Assembly (NCBI GenBank): GCA_032207245.1
Contig: CM063502.1
Coordinates: 47,763,404 to 47,827,403 of the forward strand
DNA: 64,000 nt
Source: Pardosa pseudoannulata
Lineage: Eukaryota > Arthropoda > Arachnida > Araneae > Lycosidae
Direction of reading: 5' to 3'
Under the pieces are notes generated by a model. It saw only the letters and a list, made by a program, of their open reading frames with translations, was not told the origin of the DNA and did not search any database. Positions 1 through 13,099 of this stretch are shown here, piece by piece (within the stretch, counting starts at the first letter, position 1; the number at the start of each line of letters is the position of its first letter). The position numbers and the translations under genes are program-made.

Positions 1-2232
1 TGAGTTGGAAGAATAAGTTTTCACCTACCCACACTAAAAAAATTAATAATTACTTAAATATAGGGCTTTTTCTTAATGACAGAGGTATGCTGACAAATTG
101 TAAAAAACTGTAGGATTTGATACAAATTTTAATAGTTTGTAAATTACCTTATATAATCATATAAGTTATTAAACTTTCACTGAATTTTTAAAAAGAACAT
201 GTTTAACATAAATATTACGTATTGTATTGCATTTTTTACACTGCATTATATTTGAAGGAATTGCATGCATTAATAAAAAACACAGCTATCTAAAAATAAA
301 CTATCATGAAAGAAAATAATTTTAGGGAAATTACTTAAATTCAAATATTTTTTTATAATGAATGGAGTTGTTTAAATAACTAACTTCTAATAATATTTTA
401 TACGATATACTGTTAATAATGAAAGGTGATGATCTTGTTTTGGCAGATTTATAACAATAATAATTCTTGTACTTAAATTGCTCAACTTTTTAGGAATAAA
501 CAGTCTGTCAAAATTGATGCTGTGCATGTTTTACCACTTAAAGAAATGCCTATAAATATTTAAATGGTTTTTTTAAAAAGCAGTTGTTAGTTTCCATCAA
601 ATACATTTTAATATTTTATTCAGAACCACAGGTAACAATTTAATTAATCAGAGCTAATTAGCAGTAATAAGCTTTTCTCTCACTTACCAAATTTTTAATT
701 TTGCATATGTAATCCATCCTTAGATTACAAAAAGTCATTATATTCTCTTACTGATAATCTTTTTTATACACAAAAGAGAGTAGGTATGATAAAAATTTCT
801 CTGCCAGGTTTTTTTAAATAATTTTTGTAAAAAAATTCATGAATTATTGCTGCCTATGCTAAAAAGAAACCCAGCAAAACAATGTGCAACTTGAGACACT
901 TGCTCAATCTAAACTACAACACAAAAAGTTTCTTTCACTTCATGTATTATAACTGAAATTAATATTAAATCTAATTATATATTTTTTTATAATCTTATGA
1001 TTATTTACAGAATTCAATGTACAAAGAAAAAAATTTAATATTAGTGTTTTCTTACACGTAAATACACGTAAAATCAAGACATTTGGTTATTATATTTGTG
1101 TATATTAATTGAATAAAAATTCTCAATTTAAATGTATGAAAATGTTTAGTTTTAAATATTTTGATTATTCAAAATTTGCCTTGATAAAAAATTTTTTCTT
1201 GGCAAACTATTCATTCATATACTTTTTTTTTTTTTTTTTTTAGTTTTAGTCATAAAAAAAGTACAAATTGCATTATCTCATTTAAAATATTTGACTCTTT
1301 TTCATAGAATTGTAAAAATAATATTATCTTCTGAAGTTCACACCAGAACTCGCATCACTTAAAATAAGGAAGTAAATCTCAGTTTTGTGATGTGACCATC
1401 TAATTATGTCTGAGTTTTGAATGTCAGAAAATGATTACTATATATAATAAGGTACAAAGGTGTTCAAGATAGAAATTAATACTTCTGAGCATGTGAACCT
1501 TTGAATTTAAACTACATTTCAGGGAATAACATTTAGTAGTAATGCACAAACTTATATTTTTCATAACAGTAACTATAGAAGCTTGTAGGATTTTTAAAAA
1601 ATGCTTATTTTTATTATCTATATTGTAAAATGCTTTTACTTTTTCAGTTAAAAAAATAACCTGTGAATAAAAATAACCTATGATAAAAATTAGAGAATCA
1701 TAAACCATTCATCAACTTAATTTAATTAGATTGTGAAATAATGAAATTAAATTGATATGTAATCAATAAACAGTAGCAATACAAAGAAGCCCTGTTTTAT
1801 ATACTAAATTTTTTTTTAAATTTCTAAATTTCTTTCTAGGTTAATCATTATAATATTTGATGCTGCAGTAATTTCTTTTACTGGTATTAACTCATTACTA
1901 TTTTTTAAAATCTAGATAAAAGTTAACTGCAGTTAAATTAAATTGTACAGATTTTATTACATCCACTGAATTTAACTTATCTTTTTTGTTTGTTTGTTTT
2001 TTCATTAGATTCAATAATAGAATCTCGTAGTTTCTTTTTAACCTTTTCTAAAATAATATTAGAAGCATTTCTATTTACGATAATTAGGGTTTTTTTTTTT
2101 TTTATCTACATTCACTAATATTTATCACAAGATCTTGAGTTTAAAATTGTCATTAGTCTGCTCAGTATAGGCATATTATGCAAATATGTTTGCAAATAAT
2201 GAATTAAATACTATAATGCAAACATGAGTATA

Positions 2233-2298
<66 letters not shown>

Positions 2299-4190
2299 GT
2301 GTGTGTGTCCACAAATATTACATGAATTACATATTTATAACTTTCAGCAATTTGTCAACTGAATATATACTGAACAATGAGTTTTATCCATAAATTTGTT
2401 GCCATTTATTTAGGTGAACTATTTTCCCTTTAATTATAAACTTGCTTTGTGGTTCATTCAATATGAGCTACCTTAAATGTTAATTTTTTCCTCTTAAAAT
2501 AATATTAGCCTGACAAAATAATACCCCCCCCCCAATCCAAGGGCATTTATTACTAAACATATTGCTTTGTAAAGTATTTTCATAATTATTTTAACACCTT
2601 ATTAAATTAACTGCTAATGTCCCCTTTCTAACTTTATTATTATTTTTTTAATTCCTACTCCTATTGGTAAACACAAATTTATTTGTAAGCTTTTTTGGCA
2701 TGAACACTCAGGAAATAAGCAAAGAAAAACTTTTCAGATGATGTCAAATTTTTTCATGTATTTTTATATAAAATTATTTATTGACTTTTCAAGTGAAAAT
2801 GAGAATAATTCTGTTAAAAATGGCGTTTTTTTTTTTTCTTTTTTCATACACTTTAACTTTAGCATTCCTAACTTTGGAGTTTAGATATCAAGCTGAAGTT
2901 TTAGTTACATATCCCAAACTTTATTTCATTTTCACCAATAGCGTAGGAAATTGGACGAGAGGTTGGAGGTTCAATCTCTATATGGAGAAATAGTCATAAA
3001 GGTTCATATTTTTTTAATGTTTAATTTAAGCATTATACCAGATCCTATGCACATTTAACCAACAAGTTGAAGCTGTTGACTAGTATGCATTAAATCACGA
3101 TAGCACCTTACAATTTGATTTTAGTTCGTTTGCTCGTTCTTTAGTCGATTATTTGATGCTAAGATGTACAAATCCCAGGGAGTCTTCTACAATAACGAGA
3201 AAGGCATGCTAACCATTTTAAGCTATGGTAATCCTAGTAAGGGTATATTTGTTATATCTTGCTCTGTATCAATATTTTGGCAGTTTACGGCAAATTATGT
3301 ATCTACCAAATTCATTTGTTGATATGTTACGGGGAGATGTGTTTGTTTACATAGTATCTGAATCTAGTATGCACGTATGACCTATGTTTACTAACCGATC
3401 GTAAAGGATAAATAAATTAAACCTTGTTAATCTTTATATTCTATTAAGTAAAAATAATATACTATGTATAAACACAAATTAAAATTATTGTTACTTAATT
3501 TTTACGATGTTTTTTAACTTTATATATTTTAGTAGTAATGCTAAAGTTACGTTAAAACATTAATAGAATATTTAAAAATACACATCACTTTACAGGTTCA
3601 GATAAAAATTAGGACAATTAATTGTAATACGTATCAAAATCAATATTTTAAAAGTTACATTCTATTAATGTTATTCAAAGTTAAGTATAGAACATTTAAA
3701 ACATGTGATAAACAAATTTTTAAAACTGTATTTCAATTTGATTAGGAATTACAGTTGTATCTTTATTTAATACAGAACATTTTTAATATAACATTGTATT
3801 TTTTAATTCAGTGTGTATAAATGAAGATTATTTTCCATTTAATATTGAGTTTCTTACAATATATATTCTGTACTTGTTAAGTACTGAACTCCCAAATTTA
3901 ATAAGGTAAAGAGACTAAGACATCTTTTTTCACATAAATGTTTATTTTACTGATTACAGATTTTACTGATTTCAGGGCATATTTACTGATAAGGTGAAAT
4001 TGAACTTAAAATTGAAAATTGTCAGACAAGGAATATAATTTAAATCTATCGTTAAAGGTTTTATATCAATCACAGATGTGGAGGCCCTGGGAAATGTCCT
4101 AAAAGAGCCCAAGCATTACGTTTATAAGCCTTGCTTAGAAACCTAAGCCTTCATAAATGATGATATTTACTGTAAATCCAAAAATATATA
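1..4190. other. Intergenic, no gene recognised
   Basis: Very AT-rich DNA with short poly-A and poly-T runs and one long AT microsatellite. The open frames here are short, low in complexity and match no family I recognise. A stretch near 2930-2990 has a weak tRNA B-box look but no convincing A box. I see no exon with splice signals and a recognisable domain. Confidence 0.6.
2236..2308. repeat. (AT)n/(GT)n microsatellite
   Basis: About 60 bp of uninterrupted AT dinucleotides run into a short GT tract. It is a simple repeat with no coding content. Confidence 0.95.
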
Positions 4191-5759
4191 GGGGAGACCG
4201 GGGTAAAATGGACCATCCCCTATTATTTATTTTATTTATTATTTTTAATGTTTAATACTTTGATACAGAGATGACAGCACTGCAGTCTTGAAAATGAATG
4301 TGCAATTGTGTGTTTAGCTGACAATTTAGCCATTTTATTCTAGAAAATTGATTTGTGATAGTCAGAAGTAAATACTTTCATCATAATATATCTTCTTCTC
4401 TTCATTTCAGAATTGTTATTTGGAGGATTTAACTTCTCATAATAAAGAGCTAAGATGATGTATTATTATATTTAATGTAGCTAAAACAATTTAATATAAG
4501 ATTAGTTCTTTTTTTCTGACACTTTTTGTCAGAGTTACACATGGGATAAAATGGACCACCAGAACCTGGGGTAAAATGGACCATGGTCCATTTTCCACGT
4601 TGTGTTTTTTTTTTTATTTCTGTAATGCTTTCTAAATTGATTTTATGTGTGATACTTTAAAAAACATGCAGGATTTAAAGTAACAGATATATGGCAATTC
4701 AATGAAAATGTCTTTGAGGATATCCAATATCTCTCATCATATGTGACTGATCAGCCATCACCAGATATTGAATTAACAAGTACAGCTGATCTTCAACCAA
4801 GTACAGGTAATCAGCAACCAAATACATCACAATCAGTACAAAGTGATCATCATCAGTTGAAAACAATATCACCTTTTGAATTACGCCTCTTGGCAAAAGC
4901 TAGCGTGAGCAAGACAACAAAGAAACGAAAGAAAGGTGCATCAAAAATTCTAACCGATGCACCAGAGAAAACGATGATTGAAAAAATGTCAAAGAGAAGG
5001 AAGAGAAAAAATTAAAACAGAAAAATGCTGCTTTAGTTAAAGATAGGAAGAAATTAGAAAAAATGTTAGTCTTAACTAAGCAGAAAAATGATAAAACTGA
5101 GAATTTTAAAGCAAATAAAGAAAATTTATGTGGATCAGAAAGTTTGAGTGATTCAGAAAATATCTCTGTTTATAGTGATACACAACACAGTGATAAATAA
5201 AGCAATTCACAGCATGATGCTAATTCTGATAATGAATTAAAAGTTGGCAAGTATGTTTTGGTTAAATTTTTGACAAAAAAGAAAGTGGTTCATTTGATTG
5301 GTTTAATAACAGGAAAAAATGATGAAGATTACGCTCTTGTGAAATTTATAAGGCAAAAACCTAATCAAAATGTGTTCATTTTCCCTGACAATGTTGATGA
5401 ATCGCTTGGAAATGTTCAAGATATTGTGATGAGTCTACCAGATCCTACTGCTTCTCAAGAAAATAGCAGACTTTCAGTAACACACAAATCTTTTGGTGTA
5501 TCATTCATTAACTTTAATATTCGCCATTTTACCCTGGGGTCGGGATAAAATGGTCCACTTTGTCACTTGCTATTAAAAAAATTATAATAAAAAAGTAATT
5601 AAAATAATTGGTTTTGACTGAGTGTAATATAAAGTGTAATATATATGTATATGTAATATATAGGTAATGTGCATATATGTTTTCAGATTCAAAAAATCAT
5701 TAGTTTGAAAGCAAATACTCAAAATTCACAAAAGCGGATCATTTAACGCCAGTTTCCCC
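4191..5759 (+). mobile_element. Pogo/Tigger-like DNA transposon, decayed
   Basis: The two ends form imperfect terminal inverted repeats. The left end reads GGGGAGACCGGGGTAAAATG and the reverse complement of the right end reads GGGGAAACTGGCGTTAAATG. Each end is flanked by TA, as expected for the Tc1/mariner superfamily, which duplicates TA on insertion. Inside is the C-terminal part of a pogo/Tigger-like transposase. The N-terminal DNA-binding domain and the DDE catalytic core are absent, so this 1.57-kb copy is an internally deleted, non-autonomous derivative. The motif TAAAATGGACCA recurs at 4205, 4547 and 4573, with relatives near 5526-5557. Confidence 0.8.
4671..5548 (+). pseudogene. C-terminal fragment of a pogo/Tigger-like transposase
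   Basis: The frame opens with GFKVTDIWQFN, matching the family motif that ends the catalytic region of Tigger/jerky-type transposases (GFxxTGIxPFN, known family pattern). A segment resembling the family's S-P-F-E-L motif follows, then a lysine-rich stretch. The frame stops at 5013-5015. Coding resumes in another frame, with a stop at 5198-5200, and continues with VGKYVLVKFLTKK, a chromodomain-like tail common in these proteins. At least one frameshift and one stop make it non-functional. CAGGATT at 4669 could be a splice acceptor or simply the internal deletion junction. Confidence 0.75.
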
Positions 5760-6379
5760 TATAACTATTTACTAATATATAACTATTGTTTTTATTTGTG
5801 TATTGGATTCAATATATGGCAACATTAAAAATGTTATTTGCTAGTTTCACCACAAGCATCTAGGGAGAGGAATAATCTTTTTGATAGAAGTGTGAAAAAT
5901 ATTTGCTACATATTACTTTCATAACAGATTTTTACCAAAAAGCTGAATTCAACAGGAGACCTCATGGGCCACTCTGCGTAAACAGCCATTTAGTTTTATT
6001 TAAAGACAACTACATATTATACAAACATCAATTATAAATGGGTCTATGGGTTTTAACATATATGTATCAATTCTATATCATGAATCTTACCATAGTAGAT
6101 GTCATTATCTTCTTATTAAAATCATTTCAGATCAAAAACTGATAGATGATTGTAGTTATGAGATAAAAAATTTTTGAAAATCATTAACCAGACAATAATA
6201 TATGTGCTTACGAAAAAGTACTGTGTCAAACTCTTGAATTAGTCTGCCATTATTAACTATTTGATGTGCATTAAACAAATGAAAACACCACAATTAAAAT
6301 TATCAACTTGCAATAAATGAGGAGGGTATTCTATTTGCCAAGAAATATTCTTTTTTACAATTTTATTGAGTAAACCTGT
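5760..6379. other. Intergenic, nothing recognised
   Basis: AT-rich sequence between two transposon relics. No repeat structure, RNA gene or coding trace could be supported. Confidence 0.5.
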
Positions 6380-7688
6380 TCAGTTTTTAATACCAAATGT
6401 ATGTTTATCACTTGGAATTGGAGCTGAGGAATCATACACATAGAACACTTCATTTTTTAAGTTTGTTGTAAAAAGAATCCAATGTGAATCAACACAAATA
6501 GGAATAAAGATATAATTTAATGAGGATATTGGACATGAGAGATTTAATTCAGCACTAACACCTGTATAAACACAAACTGATAATGAAGAGTCCACAAACA
6601 ACATGTCCTTTCTTTTTTCTAAAAGTTTAAAAAAATAGGAATTTACTATTGAATTATATAACCATCCTTTTTTGAAATCAGATGACTGTGCTCTAATGTA
6701 ATTTTCTTCCGAAACAGATAAAAATGGATCTAATGATTTTAGGTCTGTTATGCTTAATTTATAATTGCTGACTTGAACAATAGGTTCTAAAATTGTTTTA
6801 AAATATCTAAGTGGAAATGTAAACGAATCAGAAACACTATAAGGCATTATTTTGCTATTTTGTGGGTGATTCAACTTTCTTTGCTTATATGGTGGATCAT
6901 CAACATCATTAGTCGCACCAGATTCAATGTTTTTGGTATTAGAATGAAAACCTTTCCGCTTATTGCTAGTTTTGTAAAACCTAGGCTGGGGAATCAATTT
7001 TTGATTAGGTGCAACATTACTGTTGCTTAAGGCTAGAATCTCTATTATCGTCACACCGTATAATACATCTACATTCAGAAACTAGAGAATTTAAGGTTGT
7101 TTCTATATTTCGAAGCATAATACTTTGGATTTTAGGATTCTCTACCAAAACTAATAATTCTGATACTAACTTTTTACGAGACTGTATTCTATTTTCAGTT
7201 GTATAGGGCTTAAATTCACCAACTTTTAGCTGCTGCTCAGAGTCTAAATTTCTCTCATCATCAATTTGAGTATCGAAAATATTGTCTTCAAAATCTATAT
7301 TTCTATTATAATATGAATGTATTTTATGGACATGTTTGCAAAGAACACCAGAATATTGACAGTTACAAGAACACATGTGACTGCATGAATTACTACAAGA
7401 CTTTTCTAAACATTTATAATAACAGCAATCAAAGGGACAATTTTCATGTAATTTTTTTACTGTATAACATATGCACTTTTTAGACTGAGAGTATATCAGC
7501 GAAGAGTTATCTGATAATTTCAATATGCTTCTATCAGGAATTTTTATTCCTTTTCTGTGGCTTTCTTTACAAAATGGAACTGAATCTCTAGAAGGACACC
7601 CCATTAACTTTTTCTTTAAATGAGCTAAATAAATGTCATTTTCAACAGAGTAAAAATTGTTACAAAAATATGTGAATACTCCCTGTAT
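6380..7688 (-). pseudogene. SWIM zinc-finger plus Ulp1-like (C48) transposase relic
   Basis: Two minus-strand open segments overlap in different frames, about 7688-7017 and 7054-6380, so at least one frameshift is needed to join them. The first holds a cysteine-rich block ending in CSCNCQYSGVLCKHVHKIH, which fits the SWIM pattern C-x-C-x(n)-C-x-H found in MULE transposases. The second contains GWLYNSIVNSYFFKLL and later SHWILF and VYDSS, which fit the substrate-groove, catalytic His and catalytic Asp regions of Ulp1/SENP cysteine proteases. The expected catalytic Cys lies beyond the stop and is missing. SWIM with Ulp1 is a known combination in Mutator-like elements. The DDE core was not found. 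An AATACAG acceptor-like site precedes the first segment, so an intron-containing host copy cannot be fully excluded. Confidence 0.6.
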
Positions 7689-8308
7689 TAAAAAAAAAAT
7701 ATATATAACATCAACTATATTAATATTAAAAATAAAATGTAAATATTTAGAATTAACATTCTGTAAAATATTTTTTTATAAATATCCAGTTTTAATGTAT
7801 TTTTTTAAAACTAAGTACTAAAATTGGAGAATATCTGAATTTCAGAATATATATTTTTTCTTCTGGTATACAAAGTGGAAAAGGAACACATTCTTTGAAG
7901 GGAATGAGAAGACATTTTGTACTTCAACAAACTAAGAGGAGAGGTGTATTTTTTTTCTTTCACAATGTAAATACCAAGCAATAATGATAGGCATGGGCAC
8001 TCTAACAAAGATTTTCCATATTCAATTAAGTTTAAAAAATTTTTTAGGTTCTCTAAAACTTTGCAATGCAATGCTTTAAAATTCTGCGCAATGCAATGTT
8101 AAAAAATGAATATGCAAATCTTTTGACAAAACTTACTTTAGCATTATTGATTGTTTGGTTTGACAAGAGGACCAATAAAAATTATTGGACCAGTTTACAA
8201 CAGTAGCAGCTTAAACTCTGTTGTTTTCCCTCTCTTTACCTCTTTAAATCCTCTTGATCTATATTTCAGGTTAATAGACAGATATTTTTTAAAACTTTCT
8301 AGGGAATT

Positions 8309-8310
<2 letters not shown>

Positions 8311-8369
<59 letters not shown>
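8311..8369. repeat. (AT)n microsatellite
   Basis: About 59 bp of pure AT dinucleotides. Short open frames across it encode only Tyr-Ile repeats and are artefacts. Confidence 0.95.
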
Positions 8370-8370
<1 letters not shown>

Positions 8371-8441
8371 TATCTGACTAAGATACAGACATCCATGACA
8401 ATTTGTAAGTATGTTACACAATGTTTTGAGTTTTTTTTTAC

Positions 8442-8880
8442 AAGCTTACCCCTAAACCAAATGTAAACTAACTTATGCATAACTCCCAGACATATTAGAT
8501 GCATGTTTTCATAAGAAAGGAATTTGGGTCACATAACCAAATCCTTCTATGTTTAATAAGGGACTTGTGCTGACTCTGTATGATTTTATTTTAACCTAAA
8601 ATCTGGACCAATATGATCAATATTGCTTATGTCACATAAAAAAATTCTGCTGTTTATGTACTGACCCCATTTTGAGCATCCAAAGTAACAATTATGTGTT
8701 TTGGCACACATAATAAAAGACCTTTATGGAACATCACAAGTAAAAACTTTCAAATCAATTTTTATATTAGAACCTTTCCATGTAATGCCACTGTGAATAA
8801 GTTTATTAATTTTACCAATAAAATCTGCTGAATATTCTGAAATATTTGATGGCTTTGATAACCATGAAAAATGCCTATTG
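8442..8880 (-). pseudogene. Transposase relic, possibly CACTA/EnSpm-like
   Basis: Minus-strand translation gives KIDLKVFTCDVP, then a stop, then RSFIMCAKTHNCYFGC. After a frameshift it gives ENMHLICLGVMHKLVYIWF. These match the core of a widespread animal transposase family as I remember it (x-CDAPARxFxKxxxGHxGYxxC and DYMHLVCLGVxxKLxxLW). I place it tentatively near the tnp2-type CACTA transposases. It has an in-frame stop and at least one frameshift. It lies upstream of the SWIM/Ulp1 relic on the same strand, but a single original element is not demonstrated. Confidence 0.55.
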
Positions 8881-8889
8881 GAAAAATTG

Positions 8890-11360
8890 GTGTATTTATA
8901 GATTATTTTATGTATTTTAATTTTTTTAATCTATAAAAAAGAAAGAAAAATCTGAGAAAATATTCTAACAAACATAATAGATAGAATAATATATTAAAGA
9001 TAACTGTAGAGGAAGTATGAGGAAATACAATAGAATTTATGTGTAGTTTAAACTGTAAATTATTATTATGAGAGCAATCTTAAACATAATTTTGCAAACA
9101 ATCAATTTTTTATTACTTTGAAACTATAAAAAAGCAACTATGTGCACAGGTTGGCAAAATGAGTATAAGAATTTAAAAACAAAATTCCCAAACAGCTAAT
9201 TTTGACTAAATATTTTATTGATTTTATACTACTATAGTAATATTCATTTAAAATTTGTGAGTTTTATTATTATATAGTATAATTTCAATGTTTAAAAGTA
9301 GAAGATATGATATTAAAAATAGCATATTAAATTTACTTATAAAGCTAAAAACTACTCACATGTGTACATACTTTATAATATATTGTGTACAATAAACACA
9401 CACACATAAAAAGTTGAAAAATATCTCCGATAAATAATTTAAGAAACATCACTTATCAAATAAAGGAATCCCACTGAAAAATATATCGCTTGATACTTGA
9501 TAAAAACATACAGCAGTAGTAGTTTCTTCACCAGGCTATAGATGATGCTTTTGGAAGAAGCTGATCTAAAAGAGCTCTATTAGATGTCTATATAAGAATC
9601 TTTTACAGACATTGACCTTAAAGGCTTAGTCTATTACAGGTTGAAACTTAGAGGACTTATAGACGTACATAGTACATCTTAGATACCTAATAGATGTTGC
9701 AATCATTTACAACTATTAGACATATATTTTTTTTAATTTTATAGAATTTTATAGCACATCTTGGATGCCATTGATGAATTTCAATCTCTATTAGACTATA
9801 AGCTCTATGTGGTTGTGTGGGCAATTTCTTCATTATTCATTCATTTTTATGGTTAATTTTATACATGTACAAAACAAATAAAAAATCACAAATGAATTAA
9901 AATAACATTGCTATTTATTCTCACAGATAGTCAATATATAACAATAAAAAAGCAACAAGATTTTATTAAAATTTATTATCACATTATTTTTTAAATGTTT
10001 TGAAACATTAAAAATGTATGCTTTAAATTCCCTACTTACCTTTCAAGTAGTAAAAAACTGTAAAAGATTCCTTTTTATAAAGGACACAGCAGCAATACTA
10101 AAAAATATCTTCATTGAAAATTTCCAAATCCACATTTCCATTTAATTTTATACATAACAAATAAATTTTTAAAAGATTGCTTTTTATTCTTAGCCTTGAA
10201 AGATATATAAAAAGCAAAGAAGAATTAAAAGGTAAAACTTCTACTATTTTAAAAAATATTTTGAAATGATCTCAAATATATTTTTAAAACCCTTATGCAC
10301 ACTGAAAATGGTAAAAACACTTTTCTTGTTATTCTTTCATGTGAGACAAAGTGCCACTTCAACATATATAGCTGAAATATTCTCTAAACAAGTTCAAAAA
10401 TCTGATGCGGACACCAAATGACTTCCTTGCACAACATTAAATGACACACATTTATTTTATTTTGATTGTATGATGCGTCATCATGATTATCATTTGCACA
10501 TTCAAAGGTCCAAACTAAACTAATTTTGAAAGGCTCAAAGTTTGTTTAGATTCTCAAAGTAATGTTTTGTTTGAGTCAGGACTGGTTGATTTATATCACC
10601 TGGATATAAATTATGATTTAAATCACTGTATTTAAAAAAATCATTGAGTTAAAATCAAGAATACTGTTTTTTTTTTAAACTTTGTGAATATTTTAAGCAC
10701 AATTGTTTTTATTGCATGACCACCAGTGTAAGTAGGCACTTACAAAGGAGAATAAGATGTAAATATCCTGTAGTAATGAAATTTCTGGCCAAATGAAACT
10801 CCTTTCAGGATTTTTCCTTAATCTGATATCAATCTATAATATTACCACTTTATCACTATTTATATTTGCTTTTATGTTTATTTAAATAATGCTTTAAAAA
10901 CTAATTTAATAGGTTTTATGTTTATAAACAATTAAAAAATTATGAACAGCTTGTAAAAGTTTGTTGAGAAGAAATAAAAAAAATGATACTTCATGCATTT
11001 AAGACATAATTTGTCATGTGTAAATAATAATGCACACATTATGACAAAAAACAGGTTAAGGAAAACTTAATCATTAATCATAACAAATATAATTCTAATT
11101 TAAACAACTTTTTTTGTAAAAAAATTAAACAAAAAAAAATCACATTTTTATTCAAATTTCTCAATTAATTTAAGGGTTTAAAAAAATTTGGTTGAAGTTT
11201 TCTTAAAATCCAGATATTTACAAACCCTTATCTGAGTAGAACTTTAGTACTATCATATAAATACTTATCTTAGTACTACCTAGCAGTGACTACCAGCATT
11301 AATACCTGTTATTGAAATTTTTTCATTATACAGATATTTTGTTATATGACAATTTTTTTT
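8890..11360. other. Intergenic, no gene recognised
   Basis: AT-rich sequence. The only structure I can support is a short GATTTAAATCA-rich repeat near 10585-10670, described with its inverted partner near 26.8 kb. Confidence 0.5.
10580..10670. repeat. GATTTAAATC-rich repeat, copy 1
   Basis: The run GGTTGATTTATATCAC followed by several GATTTAAATCA-like words reappears inverted at about 26792-26870, where it ends GTGATATAAATCAACCAACC. The pair indicates a dispersed repeat or MITE of unknown class. Confidence 0.5.
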
Positions 11361-11367
11361 TTCAATT

Positions 11368-11480
11368 ATAAGAGCTAATAAGACAGAGAACTACTACTAG
11401 AAGCTGATTCTGAACATCCATGTTAACACTGGGGCTCGAACTCACGAACTCTGGTACTAAAGAGTAGTGTCCTACTCTCA
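11368..11480 (-). repeat. Degraded tRNA-derived SINE fragment
   Basis: On the minus strand this shares the order of the better copies nearby: a B-box-like tRNA head, CATGGATG, then the GCTTCTAG and CTTATTAGCTCT tail words. It is heavily mutated. No target duplication was seen. Confidence 0.55.
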
Positions 11481-11647
11481 AATAGATAGGAATAAAGAAA
11501 AGTAACTTGTAAATTTATTTCTTTGGAAATTCAGAGAGAAATATAGTTGTTTCCTTTTTTGTTGCAATCTTCCCTATATTTAGCAAAAAAAAATTCAATA
11601 TAATTGATATTAATACTACTGGTTTGAGCCAGATAAAAATGCTATAG

Positions 11648-11830
11648 GATTGGTTTGGTTTGGTTTGGAGTGCTACGGTCTAATTTTTGCAACATGAGGG
11701 CTAATGAGACCAGGACCTACAGCTTAAAGCTGATTCCAAACGGCTACGCACATCCATGCCACTGTGGGTTTTGAACCCACGAACTATGGTTCCGAAGGCC
11801 AGCACCCTTACCAATCGGCCATCGTTCGGC
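11648..11830 (-). mobile_element. tRNA-derived SINE with target-site duplication
   Basis: This is a full-length copy of the family whose best member is at 21849. It has a tRNA-like head (A box near TGGCCGATTGGTAAGGGTG, B box near GTGGGTTCAAAACC), a conserved body with TCTCATTAGCCCTC, and a CCAAACCAAACC tail. It is flanked by the 12-bp direct repeat AAAATGCTATAG at 11636-11647 and 11831-11842, proving retroposition. SINEs encode no protein and depend on a partner LINE. Confidence 0.88.
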
Positions 11831-12757
11831 AAAATGCTATAGAAATACAATAGATAGATATCAACATATTCAAATGCAGTTAGAAAACTGCAACTTTTAA
11901 ATTCCATTTCTATTTCTTTATACAAAGAAGAAAAAGTGCTATAGTGACAAAAAAGTTTGGTTTTTAGATTTCCACAAAAATACCCATTTTGACCATACTT
12001 AATTCCATTTTACTAGATTACTAGATTTCAACATACATATGTACAAGGGAACTTTTAACAAAGAAATTTTAAATATTTCTTTGCCTCTGTACATACATAC
12101 AAGGAAACTTAAAATACCCCTTTTGATCATCCCTTAATTAATTATGGTTACTTTTTGGACAGAAACTTGTACATACGCCACATACCTAGTAGCATAAACA
12201 TATCAGTAAATGTAATACAAATGTTTGCCAATATTTTGAATGCCACTCAAAGTCACACATAAAATTTTGGTCATCTGTCCCTATTAAAAATATTATGCAG
12301 GGTTAAAATTTGAAATTGCTTAAAAGAAAGCATTTAAAATAATTATTGGTATTGCTTATAGGATAAATAACACACAAGAAAGTGAAATTTAATAAATTTG
12401 TCAGTTTTAATAAAACTTAGTTTTTTCTCAATGTTGTTAACAATGTCATAAGGGAAATATTTTAATAATATTCAGCAACATCTATTAATATCAGTAAAAA
12501 TAAATATCCTTTTCTGACATTAAATATCTCACGATATTCAATGCAATGCATAATGCTACATAAGCTGAATGTAAATAGAAGTGAATCAGTTCTACTCTTT
12601 TTCAATTTCCTACAAGGCTACATTATGAGTTTTATGCCTAAATGTAATTATTGGGATTCTTCAAAAACCCGTGAGACAAGCAATGTAGAACTGGTTTGAC
12701 AAAATTTTTGTTCAGAGGTAAATGGCAGGTAATACAAATTTTAAACATAATGCTTCT

Positions 12758-12762
<5 letters not shown>

Positions 12763-12805
<43 letters not shown>
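12763..12805. repeat. Poly-A tract
   Basis: About 40 consecutive adenines follow a short T run. It may be a retroposon tail, but no retroposon body is recognisable immediately upstream. Confidence 0.9.
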
Positions 12806-12807
<2 letters not shown>

Positions 12808-12851
12808 TAAAAGAATTATTTTGGATAGCAAAATTACCATATGGTGAACAT

Positions 12852-12950
12852 TGCTAAATATTTCAAAAAATGATATTCAGGGATATAGGGGAACGTTGAT
12901 AAGCATTACTAAATATCAAAAAATGATATTCAAGGATATCATTTTGGAGG
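12852..12950. repeat. Short tandem duplication
   Basis: A unit reading GCTAAATATTTCAAAAAATG and onward to GATATTCAGGGATAT occurs again after about 55 bp with small changes. It is non-coding. Confidence 0.6.
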
Positions 12951-13099
12951 GGGGGAGGTCTATTAGATGTAAGTTGATATCAATTTTGATATTGGCTGAT
13001 ATTTGTTTTGTTACCTTAATAGCTGTAAAACAATTAGCTATAAAATGGTGAATTGCGAACCTTCATTTTTTAATGTAATCTAAACACTAAATTGAACTT

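Noticed and set aside
2781..2993. 70-codon plus-strand frame with a hydrophobic start
   Set aside because: Low-complexity Phe run and no homology. The end resembles a decayed tRNA-like B box.
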